Assembly (NCBI GenBank): GCA_016720935.1
Contig: JADKJP010000007.1
Location: 930,001-994,000, forward strand
Direction: 5' to 3'
Length of the DNA stretch: 64,000 nucleotides
DNA from: Bacteroidota bacterium
GTDB taxonomy: Bacteria > Bacteroidota > Bacteroidia > AKYH767-A > 2013-40CM-41-45
A model generated the notes under the pieces. It was not told the DNA's origin. It was given only the letters and a program-made list of their open reading frames with translations, and did no database searches. Shown in pieces: positions 15,800 through 24,356 of the stretch (its first letter is position 1; each line of letters begins with the position of its first letter). A program made the translations under genes and the position numbers.

Positions 15800-18238
15800 T
15801 CAGTTTAAAAGGTTAATGTTTTTGTTTTCTAATTGCTCCCTTCCGTCTGTTGCTGTGTTGTCAGGGTTATACCAACTTATTCCTTTTTCATTCTTCAAAT
15901 TGTCTTTTGCTTTTTGAACTTGGTCTGCAATTTGAATTTTACCTAATTGTTTTGCTGCACGAATTAATCTTGAAAAATCATTCTTGCTAAGATTGTTTCC
16001 TTCAAATTCTTTATACCACTTGTCAAATGCTTTTTGAATAAGTTCCTCTGCCTTTTCTTTTTCTTTGTTCAATAGGTATTCACCATAAGTCAACATTGCA
16101 GCATTGCTTCCCAAAGAAACGGATTCTTCCATTAGCCTTTTATACTCGTCTGTTTTACCCTGCGCACTTTTAACTAATGCAAGGTTGTAGGCGTTTGATT
16201 CTGTCGGACTTTTTTGATACGCAATTTCTGCCCAATTATCTGATAATTTTTTTCTTCCTGCTTCTGAATAATGGTAACAGATAGAAGTTTCATATCGTCT
16301 GTTCGGGTCTAACTGTTGAATGTTCTCAAATGTCTCTGCTGCTTTTAAATGTCTTTCTGTTTTTACATAGAACTGCGAAAGTGCTTTGAGTTTATCAAGC
16401 GGTGGTTTCCCTCCGTTTTCTTTTGTTGCTTTATAAAGGAGTTTCAAAAGTTGTTTCTCCGCAATATCCTCTGTTGAAAGTGCCGAATTCGCAAAAGGGT
16501 TTAATGGCTCTGTTGAGATTTCAAGGTTTTGAATAAATGCTCTGAATGTAATTAGCTTGTCATGTGAGATGTCACACTTCAAAGTAATTTTATCAGTCGT
16601 GCTAAAACCTTTTTCGCATTTCAGTTTTAGAATTGTCAGGATTTTATCCTTTGTTGAAACGCAAATAGGAATTTCAATTTCCTTTTGGTCGTTTCGCTGC
16701 GGTCTTAAATGTTCAATCAATATTTCTTTGCATGGTATTTCAGTTCCCTCGTAAACAACGGTCTTCTTCACTTCATTTTGAAGGATAATAAAAATCGGTT
16801 CACTGACAATTGGTTTGATAATATCAACACCTAAACCATTTGCCATGAAAGAATTTATTGCAGTTCCTTTTGAAACATGGCTCTGTAAATCTTGTGGTAT
16901 TTCAATATCACTATTATCAAAGTGTCGGTATAAAGCAGTTTGAATGTATGGGTTGTATGAACTGCCTCCGATTAGTAGAATTAAATCAATATCGCCTTTC
17001 TCAATGTTCGCTTTAAGCAAAGCAGAATTTATTACAGTGAAAATACTTTTCAAACTTTCAACATCATCTTGAAAATTGAAAGCAAGAGTTTCACTAGTGA
17101 ATTTTTTCATGATGTCCGTAAACTCTTTCGGACTGATTGAAGGGTTTTCAAACTTCATTACTTGCTTCGGCAAAATGAAATCAATCGTTTGAAGAAAATT
17201 TATTCTCTCTGTTGAATTAATAAGGTTAGGTAATTCTTGCCCAACCTTATTTGAGGCAACGGCTTTACAAACTTTTATTTTCAGTTGCTCCGCAACTGCT
17301 TGTAGTTTTGGGAGCAATATTTTTTTGTAATTGTTCTCTCTAATCTCTTCGACTGAAATGTTGTTTTGTTTTGCCAACTGTGGCAAAAGAATTTCTTTGA
17401 CAATGGCTCGGTCGATGTCGTCTCCTCCAAGTTGTTCAAATTGCGAAATAGCAATGTTCTTTGAATATAGTTTTCCGCTTTTTCTTCCAATCTCAATTAT
17501 TGAAATATCGCAAGTGCCAGCCCCAAAATCAAAAACTAAAATGTGCAGAGGACTGTCAACGGGAATATTGTAATTCTGAAATCCGTTGTTGTTGGCTTGA
17601 ACTAAGTAACTTAAAAATGCTGCGTTGGGTTCGTCAATAAAGAGAGTTTCATTTATTGGAATGTTTGCAAACTCCAATGCATTTATTAAGTCTGCTCTTT
17701 GATTGGCTTCAAATGATGCAGGGATGCTTACAGAATAAAAAAGGTTTCGTGGTAAGTTTTGTTCTTGAATGTAATTGTCAATTTCCTTTTTCAATTCTTT
17801 GAAGAAAAGTTTTGTTGCATCTAAAGTGTTTTCAATTTTACCATGTGGATTTCCTTCTCTTAGTTCTGTTCTTGTAAATTCAGGGCCATTGTCTTTCCCC
17901 AAATTCATTTTGAATGAGAACCAAATATTTTGTTCGGGTTGCAATTTGCTTTTCAACATTTTTGCTCCTTGTCCAAAAAAAAGTTGATTGTTTTGAAAGG
18001 CAATACAAGAAGGAACAAGATGGTGTGTAAGTGTGTTGCCGTCAAAGTTTAATTGTCTGATGGGAATTGCACTTGTCTTGATTGGCGTGTTGCTGTCACC
18101 TACAATGGCATAACTCACAACAGTTGTTGAAGTGCCAAAGTCAATTCCGATAAAAGTGCTGCCTTGAATTTTATTTTCAACTACAGTCCTGTCATTGATT
18201 TCAGGTAATAGTTGCTGTATGGAAAGTTCATTTGGCAT
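15800..18238 (-). CDS. Hsp70-like ATPase with TPR-type C-terminal half
   Basis: This 812-residue protein has the actin/Hsp70 ATPase motifs in order: phosphate-1 GIDFGTSTTVVSY (31-43), connect/hinge IDEPNAAFLSYL (201-212), phosphate-2 FDFGAGTCDISII (236-248), LGGDDIDRAI (270-279) and adenosine motif LLIGGSSYNPYI (421-432). A reduced substrate-binding region follows (about 450-580), then helical repeats resembling tetratricopeptides (about 600-780: AAETFENIQQLDP, AYNLALVKSAQG). It is unlike housekeeping DnaK, which lacks TPRs, and no dnaJ or grpE is nearby. It is the first gene of an operon with the SF1 helicase and two or three unknown proteins. An ATP-dependent client-sensing or assembly role is inferred. 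Confidence 0.85.
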   Translation of the reverse strand: MPNELSIQQLLPEINDRTVVENKIQGSTFIGIDFGTSTTVVSYAIVGDSNTPIKTSAIPIRQLNFDGNTLTHHLVPSCIAFQNNQLFFGQGAKMLKSKLQPEQNIWFSFKMNLGKDNGPEFTRTELREGNPHGKIENTLDATKLFFKELKKEIDNYIQEQNLPRNLFYSVSIPASFEANQRADLINALEFANIPINETLFIDEPNAAFLSYLVQANNNGFQNYNIPVDSPLHILVFDFGAGTCDISIIEIGRKSGKLYSKNIAISQFEQLGGDDIDRAIVKEILLPQLAKQNNISVEEIRENNYKKILLPKLQAVAEQLKIKVCKAVASNKVGQELPNLINSTERINFLQTIDFILPKQVMKFENPSISPKEFTDIMKKFTSETLAFNFQDDVESLKSIFTVINSALLKANIEKGDIDLILLIGGSSYNPYIQTALYRHFDNSDIEIPQDLQSHVSKGTAINSFMANGLGVDIIKPIVSEPIFIILQNEVKKTVVYEGTEIPCKEILIEHLRPQRNDQKEIEIPICVSTKDKILTILKLKCEKGFSTTDKITLKCDISHDKLITFRAFIQNLEISTEPLNPFANSALSTEDIAEKQLLKLLYKATKENGGKPPLDKLKALSQFYVKTERHLKAAETFENIQQLDPNRRYETSICYHYSEAGRKKLSDNWAEIAYQKSPTESNAYNLALVKSAQGKTDEYKRLMEESVSLGSNAAMLTYGEYLLNKEKEKAEELIQKAFDKWYKEFEGNNLSKNDFSRLIRAAKQLGKIQIADQVQKAKDNLKNEKGISWYNPDNTATDGREQLENKNINLLN

Positions 18239-18300
18239 ATGGAGTAAAAAATAATGAGTAAGTTTAAATATCGTAGGTTGCTGAGGTGTGGGGGTAAAAG

Positions 18301-18308
18301 CAAATATA
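18301..18308 (-). promoter_or_regulatory. Candidate -7 box of the Hsp70/helicase operon
   Basis: On the minus strand this is TATATTTG, a perfect match to the Bacteroidota -7 consensus TAnnTTTG, about 63 bases before the ATG at 18238. No clear TTG -33 element lies at the usual distance, so the call is tentative. Confidence 0.35.
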
Positions 18309-18478
18309 CTGCGAGTGCATAAGATTTTGCGAAGGTTTCAGCTCTTTGAATTTGCTAAAGCATTGGATTGTCCGTTCATTATTTTTTTAGTGATGCACTG
18401 TCATGTTTTAAGACGAGGGGCTATAAATCGATTTCCATTGACATGCGACAGATAACGCGTCTTGCTACAGCAATTTAT

Positions 18479-18958
18479 TCAGAAAGGATATCCCAATTTC
18501 TCATTCCTCTCCATTAATTCCGCCTCTGCCTTAATTTTACGATCAGCTCTTCGATAATTATGGCTAAATCTTTTACTCGCCAAGCACCCCTTTTCAATTT
18601 TAAGAATGAAATCAAATTCGAAAATTGATTCAAATCCTTGGTGGGCGTAATATAGACAATCTCCAATCGGTACTCTGAGTTTCCCTGTGTACCAATTTGC
18701 AAACACCACTGGCTCTCCAGGAAATAAGTATTCGATACCAACTTCCTTGTTGTCCAAAATAAACGCTTGCAAATCTGTCAGAAACAAGCGCTTGTTTTCA
18801 AATTTCCACGTTCCAATGTAACCTCGCCAAAAAGTGGAAGAGGGGGAACGAAATTCAATGGGTTCTTTCAAAGAGGCCAGATACGGCGCCAGTGGCTCTG
18901 TGACCATTGTATAATATTCATCTTCATACAGTATCCTCTCACCACTTTGAGCTGTCAT
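18479..18958 (-). CDS. Hypothetical protein, WRGY family copy 2
   Basis: This 159-residue cytoplasmic protein starts MTAQSGERILYEDEYYTMV. It has the conserved core FWRGYIGTWKF, LFLTDLQAF, GIEYLFPG and FANWYTGKLRVPIG, which looks like an all-beta domain. It is the complete paralogue of 10859-11377 and shows what the interrupted N-terminus of that copy should be. It lies 44 bp downstream of the receiver-like gene at 19003. No function can be assigned. Confidence 0.6.
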   Translation of the reverse strand: MTAQSGERILYEDEYYTMVTEPLAPYLASLKEPIEFRSPSSTFWRGYIGTWKFENKRLFLTDLQAFILDNKEVGIEYLFPGEPVVFANWYTGKLRVPIGDCLYYAHQGFESIFEFDFILKIEKGCLASKRFSHNYRRADRKIKAEAELMERNEKLGYPF

Positions 18959-19002
18959 GATTACAACAATATTTTTAGTGGTAATCTATATTGGATAATC
19001 GG

Positions 19003-19371
19003 TTAAATATTTTTCAGTCCTGCAATTGTATTTTCCAGTGTGGCCGGTGAAAAATGGTTCTTCGGTATCAGATCAGTTGCACCAGCCTTCATGAACTTCA
19101 CGACGGAAATATTTTCGACGCCAATTGAATTAAGGATAATCGGAATTTTCTCCCGCATTATCCGAACCGAGTGAATCGTCCTCAGAACATCTTGTTCATT
19201 CCCTGCATTTGCACTGAGGAAGACGATGTCTCCATTATCTTCCCTTAACGCCTTCACCAATTCGTACTCATTTTTTACAAATTGGACTTCATGGTCGTTA
19301 TCGATGGATTTTACAGCTCGTTTGAAAATCATTCGATCCAGTTCGTCTTCTTCGAGGACAAGAAATTTCAT
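19003..19371 (-). CDS. Degenerate receiver-domain protein (copy 2)
   Basis: This 122-residue protein is nearly identical to the one at 1869-2228: an E7-E8-D9 acidic pocket, DIVFLSAN with Ser at the phosphoacceptor position, LNSIG, and Lys in DLIPKNHF. DNA similarity is also high over the gene, which points to a recent duplication or shared mobile origin. Its upstream neighbour on the same strand is a UDG-like gene (183 bp away), the same order as copy 1. It probably acts by protein binding rather than phosphotransfer. Confidence 0.7.
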   Translation of the reverse strand: MKFLVLEEDELDRMIFKRAVKSIDNDHEVQFVKNEYELVKALREDNGDIVFLSANAGNEQDVLRTIHSVRIMREKIPIILNSIGVENISVVKFMKAGATDLIPKNHFSPATLENTIAGLKNI

Positions 19372-19554
19372 GAGGTGCGTATGAGTTTAGAGATTACTTA
19401 GACTGAATTAAAAAATTAAACCATCGAATAATATTCAAAAATATCATTTGCGGCCAGAACTCCAAAGATGAAATTGATCATGTCGAAGAAATCTACATGG
19501 CCAAAGCCTCTTCAAAACCAACTTTTTAGTAATATTTTGAAGTTCTAACAACTA

Positions 19555-20340
19555 TTATCCAACTCCATTTCCTTTCTCAACCCAGCGATCGTGCAACTTT
19601 CCCCATTTTGAGCTCGAAGCTCCCAACTTGCCAGCCTGTCGTGGATGGCAAAGAGGAATAACTGAATACAATTTGTTGTTGATTTGCACGTCATGCTTTC
19701 TGCCGTATAACTCATCTGTCTCACCAAAATCTGACAGCTTAGAATATCGCCTATCATGGAACCTCAAAAACCACTTGATGGGCAGATCACCCAACAGGAT
19801 TATCGTACCCGCTTTTGATTCTTCCAACTCATGTAATATTTCTTCCCGCCTTTCAAGTGAATCAAGTTCAGAGATATCAAAATCAGGCACGGTAGATTCA
19901 GAGAGGTTGTACTTCTTAACTATGGGCTTATAGAATTTATCGATTTTTGCCCGCTGGTTCTCATTTACCCTCGACTCTGGCAGCAAGTCGCAGAGCCAAG
20001 ATTGCTCTCGTGTAAATCCGAGTGGTTCCAGGTATTTTTGATCAAGAACGTTACCAGATGGCCCATTTAGATGGGCCGCCGCTGGCTTCAACTGTCCAAC
20101 TTCCTCTGGAACATGTATTCCAGATATTATCTTCTCAGCTCCATCTCCTCTCCAAAATATTTCAGGTTCACTGGCTACAGCAAGGGCAGCAACGATCTGC
20201 TTACCTCTTCTATCCACCCACCTGGCGTGAACCGCGCTGGCATAGACACCCAGTACGAACACATCTTTTTTGGTGCGGCTCTTCTGCTTCACCTGCCTTA
20301 GAGGCTGTCCGAATGGGAATGTAAATTGCTTGTTTTCCAT
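19555..20340 (-). CDS. Putative uracil-DNA glycosylase-like protein
   Basis: This 261-residue protein contains DVFVLGVYASAVHARW (about 26-41), a motif-I-like strand followed by a small-residue loop. It also has LNGPSGNVLDQKYLEPLGF, LCDLLPESRVN, a strand GTIILLGDLPIKWFL (about 178-192) and CHPRQAGKLGASSSKW (about 236-251), which has the H-P followed by basic residues typical of the UDG C-terminal loop. The layout is that of the UDG superfamily, with no specific subfamily recognised. It precedes receiver-like copy 2. The substrate base is unknown. Confidence 0.5.
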   Translation of the reverse strand: MENKQFTFPFGQPLRQVKQKSRTKKDVFVLGVYASAVHARWVDRRGKQIVAALAVASEPEIFWRGDGAEKIISGIHVPEEVGQLKPAAAHLNGPSGNVLDQKYLEPLGFTREQSWLCDLLPESRVNENQRAKIDKFYKPIVKKYNLSESTVPDFDISELDSLERREEILHELEESKAGTIILLGDLPIKWFLRFHDRRYSKLSDFGETDELYGRKHDVQINNKLYSVIPLCHPRQAGKLGASSSKWGKLHDRWVEKGNGVG

Positions 20341-21531
20341 TAAGTGTGTGTATTTAAAAAGTCACATCAATCATTCGAAATTAATTAAAAAACAATTTAG
20401 GTTTTTCTGAATCTAATTTGTATCGGCACAAGTTAGACAATTATTGTAGAAAGATTTGCATGGTCTCTTTATAAGCACCTCTTTGCTTAATTTAACATTA
20501 TTTTAAACCATCAAGGGAAAGTGAAATTTACAAAAGAATCAAAAAAAATCTTTTTTATCGAATGGTATTTACAAAGTGTTTCAAAAAAATGTTTTTCAGC
20601 AATTTTTAAAAAACCAAATCGCATAATTCATGTGTGTCAAAAACACTTTTTTCTCACGCAAGAAATAGTTCTAAACTTATACGAGAAAATTTATTCCTAT
20701 GCGGCGTGTTTGACGAGAAAAGAGATGCATTAAAGAATTTCAAAACGAAAAGAAGAGATCCGAATAAGTACTCAAGGCGATCTATGTAAGATAAGGGTAA
20801 ATTTAATGTAAAAGCATTGAGTAAATCTTCAATTTCAGAGATTGGTTCCGGCCTTAAATCCCCTACGGGTCATGACACCTTATCAATAATTAAAAACCAT
20901 CCTAATTGATCCATACTTTTATCACTGCTTCATTCTATTTGAACGGGTAGCTTACTAAACGGCCCCCTCCTATTCTAATTGGAATTTTTTATATGGGTGA
21001 GATAATATATCGATTCGGAAAAAAAATTCTTTTTCATTTAAAAAAACTTTTTTATGGCCTTTTACGGGAAAATTTAACATCACTTGAATTTACCTTCACC
21101 TTCCAATCGATGATTGAATCAATTACAAATACACAGCACATTTAACCGCTGCTTAATTACCCTCCAGGCTACTAATTTATTTGCGCTCTATTCATCCCGG
21201 ATAGTTTTCATTTCAATACCCGGAACTATGGTAAAGTAAACCAGAACATTTTCACCGTATCGAATGGATGCAAGTAATCCACACTCCGACGTTTAACATC
21301 GCACAATTTTATACCGGTATAATGGGTGATCGATTCAATTTCCTCTGTAGTTTTTGTTACGGACCCGTGCTTAATAAGGTAGAATTAACCCCTACGGTTC
21401 CTCTACACTTAAGACCTTTTCAAAATAGGTTGGATATTAACGATACTTTTTATGCCGTCCATATTGATATATTTCAAAGCATGTAAAAACACATAAAAAA
21501 TGAGTTTTTCGACAAATATTTGCATGTTTTC
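20341..21531. other. Long AT-rich intergenic region
   Basis: About 1.2 kb without a gene I can support. The longest plus-strand frames (near 20521-20733 and 21268-21486) lack ribosome-binding sites and any motif. Runs of T and A are frequent, for example near 20540 and 21030. It separates the leftward cargo genes of the island from the rightward regulator/recombinase module and could hold decayed genes. Confidence 0.5.
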
Positions 21532-21561
21532 TTAATAATGAACATATTTGTTCATTATTAA
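21532..21561. promoter_or_regulatory. Perfect 13-bp inverted repeat, candidate MerR-type operator
   Basis: The arms TTAATAATGAACA (21532-21544) and TGTTCATTATTAA (21549-21561) are perfect complements separated by 4 bases. They end 4 bases before the ATG of the MerR-like gene at 21566. A second short palindrome CAAATATTTG lies about 20 bases upstream. The position suggests autoregulation by the adjacent protein. Confidence 0.6.
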
Positions 21562-21565
21562 AAAA

Positions 21566-22459
21566 ATGAAACAGATCGAGAATCTTCGAACCCTGAAATC
21601 GAAATATTTCGACGGCCGGCCTTTTAGTTTGCAAGACTGCGGAGTTACCCACCGCGAGCTTACGTATTGGGATACGAAGGGTCTTTTACCCATTCAAGTA
21701 GAAGCAATGAAATGGAGACGTTTTAACCTGACGGAATTGGTGTGGCTTCGACTTATTGCGCGACTCCGGCAATTTAATGTTGGATTGAATGTAATTGCAA
21801 TTGTGAAGGCTGAACTTTTTTTCGAAAGTGCTTTTACTGAATTGCTCACTGATCAGGTAAAAGCCAAAGCAATTGAATTTTTAGAACCACTACCAGAAGG
21901 TATTTCAAAAGATTCTGCCTTTAATGAAGATTTTCTTTTAAGCGTGAAAAATATTTCTTTCTCCACATTTGAATTACTCTTAATGCAAATTCTACTTACA
22001 GGAGAAAATATTTCAATCATAATTTCTATCGAAGAAAATCCAAAAGGCGGATCCAAAGAGGGTTATGAAATTCATGTCCTTCCTCTACTCCTTGATCAAT
22101 TACAAATCCAGGTAAATAATCATGAAATTCAATCAATACTTCGTAAGAACTACATTTCAATTTCGTTAAATCACCTTTTCGAAGAAGTAATCTGCTTAGG
22201 AAGGGTTGAAAAAGTTGGCAAATTGTTTGAACTTTCTGAAAAGGAAGAAAAAGTGCTCGAATATCTTCGGGAAAATCGCTACAAATCAATTGAAGTCACT
22301 TTTAATGATGGACAGCCTAAACTTCTTCTCGCTACGGAAGAGCTGAAAGCAAGCCCTAACGTAAAACTGATTGACCTTATCATCAAAGGTGTTTACGCAG
22401 ACATTAAAGTGATTACTGAAAACGGATCAATAGTTCACTTGGAAAAAAATCAAAAATAA
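21566..22459 (+). CDS. MerR-like transcriptional regulator
   Basis: I chose ATG 21566 (MKQIENLRTLKSK), which follows the inverted repeat. The product of about 297 residues has an N-terminal winged helix: FSLQDCGVTHRELTYWDTKG, LLP and then WRRFNLTELVWLRLIARLR, the MerR pattern of DNA-recognition helix and wing. A helical linker and a long C-terminal region of unknown ligand specificity follow (GYEIHVLPLLLDQLQIQVN). It is 98 bp upstream of a small frameshifted frame and 245 bp upstream of the serine recombinase, on the same strand, so it probably controls the recombinase module. Similar regulator-recombinase pairs are common in Bacteroidota mobile elements. Confidence 0.65.
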   Translation: MKQIENLRTLKSKYFDGRPFSLQDCGVTHRELTYWDTKGLLPIQVEAMKWRRFNLTELVWLRLIARLRQFNVGLNVIAIVKAELFFESAFTELLTDQVKAKAIEFLEPLPEGISKDSAFNEDFLLSVKNISFSTFELLLMQILLTGENISIIISIEENPKGGSKEGYEIHVLPLLLDQLQIQVNNHEIQSILRKNYISISLNHLFEEVICLGRVEKVGKLFELSEKEEKVLEYLRENRYKSIEVTFNDGQPKLLLATEELKASPNVKLIDLIIKGVYADIKVITENGSIVHLEKNQK

Positions 22460-22557
22460 AATTGTAATGAAAACTCAGGCACTGGAAAAACCAGGCTTAA
22501 CATTTACCTGGATTTTGGACCGGAAAAACCGGCAGAAATTCATCATGGGTAAATCAC

Positions 22558-22717
22558 ATGATCTCATTAGAAGAGGCAAAAAAATTCTTTCTAAAGCAAA
22601 AGAAAATATTCAGACAAAGAAGTATTGCAAGTATTATCAGCCATTGAAGCGCTTGTGAAAATTGAACTAGAACTTAATAAGAACCCATCAAAAACAATGA
22701 TTTCATGGAAGAAGTAG
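22558..22717 (+). pseudogene. Small frame before the recombinase, apparently frameshifted
   Basis: ATG 22558 opens MISLEEAKKFFLKQKKIFRQ. A one-base shift near 22617 continues as EVLQVLSAIEALVKIELELN to a TAG at 22715-22717, overlapping the recombinase start at 22705. The size and composition fit the short helical proteins often encoded just upstream of serine recombinases. The evidence is weak, and a competing frame starts at 22467. Confidence 0.3.
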
Positions 22718-24252
22718 TTATCTATACACGGGTATCGACCGATGAGCAGGCCGACAAGGGGTACAGCTTACGCGACCAGACAGCCCGGTTGAAGAATTAT
22801 TGTTCTTTGTATGACCTAAACATTGTTGGACACTTCCAGGACGACTTCTCCGCTAAAACATTTGAACGTCCAGAGTTTATCAAGCTGTTGAATTTCATCC
22901 GAGAGAAAAAATCGGTGCGCAAGGTTCTCTTTCTAAAATGGGATCGATTCTCAAGAAACCTGAATGATGCCATGAATATGCTTGGGAAGCTTCGTAAAAT
23001 GAATGTCGAAGCAAATGCAATTGAGCAAATCATTGATTTCTCCATCCCAGAGCAAAAGATGATGTTGGCAATCTATTTAACTGCTCCGGAGATCGAAAAT
23101 ACCAGAAGAGCAATGAATACAACCCAAGGAATGCGACGAGCTAAAAAAGAAGGCAGATGGGTTTCTACACCACCATTAGGATATAGTTATAGCAGGGATG
23201 AAAAAAATAAACCCATCATCATTCCCAATGAAAAAGCGTATTTCGTTTTGAAAGCATTTGAATTGTACGCAAGCGGACGATATCATGTTGAGGAGGTGAG
23301 AAGGATATTAAACAAGAAAGGAATGAAATGCGGAAGGAACAATATCTGGCTATTGTTAAGAAACCCTTTGTACTGTGGCAAAATTCTTATTAAAGCTTAC
23401 TTGAAAGAACCAGAAGAAATTGTTACCGGTTTACATAAACCAATTGTTTCAGAAGAACTTTTCCTAAAGGTTCAGCAAATGCTTTTACAAAAGAGTAAGA
23501 TCAAATCGAAACCAAAGAAAGTAAACGAAACATTTCCGTTGAGAGGTTATCTGATATGTCCCAGGTGCGGTAGAAATTTGAGTGGAAGCTACTCCGTAGG
23601 AAAAGTTGGAGGTCGTTATGCCTATTATCATTGCATGCTTGGTTGCAAAGAGAGACAAAAAGCAGAAGTCCTGAATGAGCAAATCAAAACATGGATGAAA
23701 AAGCTACAATTGAAACCAGAAATAAAAGAACTGTTTCTTCATTTATTTGAAAAACAAATGACGCTCCATAGTCAGAATGATAGAACAGATAGAAAACTAT
23801 TACAACAAAAACTCAATCATGCGAAATTTACATTAGAAAAAATAGACGAGAAATATTTGAAAGATGATATTGATAAAGTATCATACAATCGATTGATCTC
23901 AAAACAAAATCAAATCATTGGAGAATTGCAGCTTGAGCTTTCAAATACTTCAACAAGTAAATTACCTGTGAAGAAAGATTTTGAGAAGGGATTAAATATT
24001 CTGACAAGTCTCGGATCACTATATGAAACATCATCAGTAGACCAAAAGAGATATTTATTGAGTTCGATATTCTCAGAAAAACTGATTTTTGAAGAAAATG
24101 AATTTCGAACTCCCGAACCCAATGAGTTGATAGGCCTACTCTTCAATACTGGCGCGGGTTTCCAGAGGGGGAAAAGAAAAAAGACCGGTAAAAAAACCGA
24201 TCTTTCCCTGAGGGTAGCCCGTAGGGGAATCGAACCCCTGTTTCATCCGTGA
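22705..24252 (+). CDS. Large serine recombinase / integrase
   Basis: This protein of 515 residues as read has a resolvase catalytic domain: VVIYTRVSTDEQADKGYSL (3-21) with the nucleophile Ser in RVST, and FLKWDRFSRN. A recombinase domain follows (PPLGYSYSRDEKNKPII, EEVRRILNKKG). Next is a zinc ribbon (CPRCGRNLSG ... YYHC, C near 310) and a coiled coil (about 355-420). This is the architecture of large serine integrases. The last 35 or so residues (KRKKTGKKTDLSLRVARRG then IEPLFHP) are encoded by the antisense of a terminator and of the tRNA-Glu gene, so they are not a conserved domain and mark the island/chromosome junction. It probably mobilised the island to its left. Confidence 0.85.
   Translation: MEEVVIYTRVSTDEQADKGYSLRDQTARLKNYCSLYDLNIVGHFQDDFSAKTFERPEFIKLLNFIREKKSVRKVLFLKWDRFSRNLNDAMNMLGKLRKMNVEANAIEQIIDFSIPEQKMMLAIYLTAPEIENTRRAMNTTQGMRRAKKEGRWVSTPPLGYSYSRDEKNKPIIIPNEKAYFVLKAFELYASGRYHVEEVRRILNKKGMKCGRNNIWLLLRNPLYCGKILIKAYLKEPEEIVTGLHKPIVSEELFLKVQQMLLQKSKIKSKPKKVNETFPLRGYLICPRCGRNLSGSYSVGKVGGRYAYYHCMLGCKERQKAEVLNEQIKTWMKKLQLKPEIKELFLHLFEKQMTLHSQNDRTDRKLLQQKLNHAKFTLEKIDEKYLKDDIDKVSYNRLISKQNQIIGELQLELSNTSTSKLPVKKDFEKGLNILTSLGSLYETSSVDQKRYLLSSIFSEKLIFEENEFRTPEPNELIGLLFNTGAGFQRGKRKKTGKKTDLSLRVARRGIEPLFHP
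24177..24205 (-). terminator. Terminator of tRNA-Glu
   Basis: Read on the minus strand, AAAGATCGGT and ACCGGTCTTT arms flank an A/T loop and are followed by T-rich sequence. It lies 9 bases beyond the tRNA 3' end and inside the recombinase reading frame. Confidence 0.6.
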
Positions 24253-24286
24253 AAGGGACGCGTCCTAACCCCTAGACGAACGGGCC
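24215..24286 (-). tRNA. tRNA-Glu (anticodon UUC)
   Basis: The minus-strand 72-nt sequence folds as a tRNA. The acceptor is GGCCCGT/ACGGGCT, with a G-U pair at 1-72. The D-arm has GGGGTTAGGA, and the anticodon loop CTTTCAC gives anticodon TTC. The T-arm is AGGGG TTCGATT CCCCT and the discriminator is A. No CCA is encoded. The serine recombinase frame of the other strand ends inside this gene. Confidence 0.93.
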
Positions 24287-24303
24287 ATTTGTTCAATGGG
24301 CTG

Positions 24304-24332
24304 CAAAGGTAATTTTTTTTTCAAAAACTCAA
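24304..24332 (-). promoter_or_regulatory. Promoter of tRNA-Glu
   Basis: On the minus strand TTG (24332-24330), 18 bases, then TACCTTTG (24311-24304) matches the Bacteroidota consensus TTG-N18/19-TAnnTTTG and lies 17 bases before the tRNA. The tRNA-Asp promoter at 42902 has the same spacing. Confidence 0.7.
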
Positions 24333-24356
24333 ATTTGTTGGGAAATTTTTTCTTTT

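Noticed and set aside
15800..18238. Housekeeping DnaK
   Set aside because: The TPR-like C-terminal half, the reduced substrate domain and the lack of dnaJ/grpE beside it set it apart from chromosomal dnaK.
20521..20733. Possible 70-residue gene in the long intergenic region
   Set aside because: There is no ribosome-binding site, no motif, and the Phe/Lys-rich composition is expected of random AT-rich sequence.
24150..24252. C-terminal recombinase residues as a functional domain
   Set aside because: They are the antisense of the tRNA-Glu gene and its terminator, so the translated sequence is accidental.
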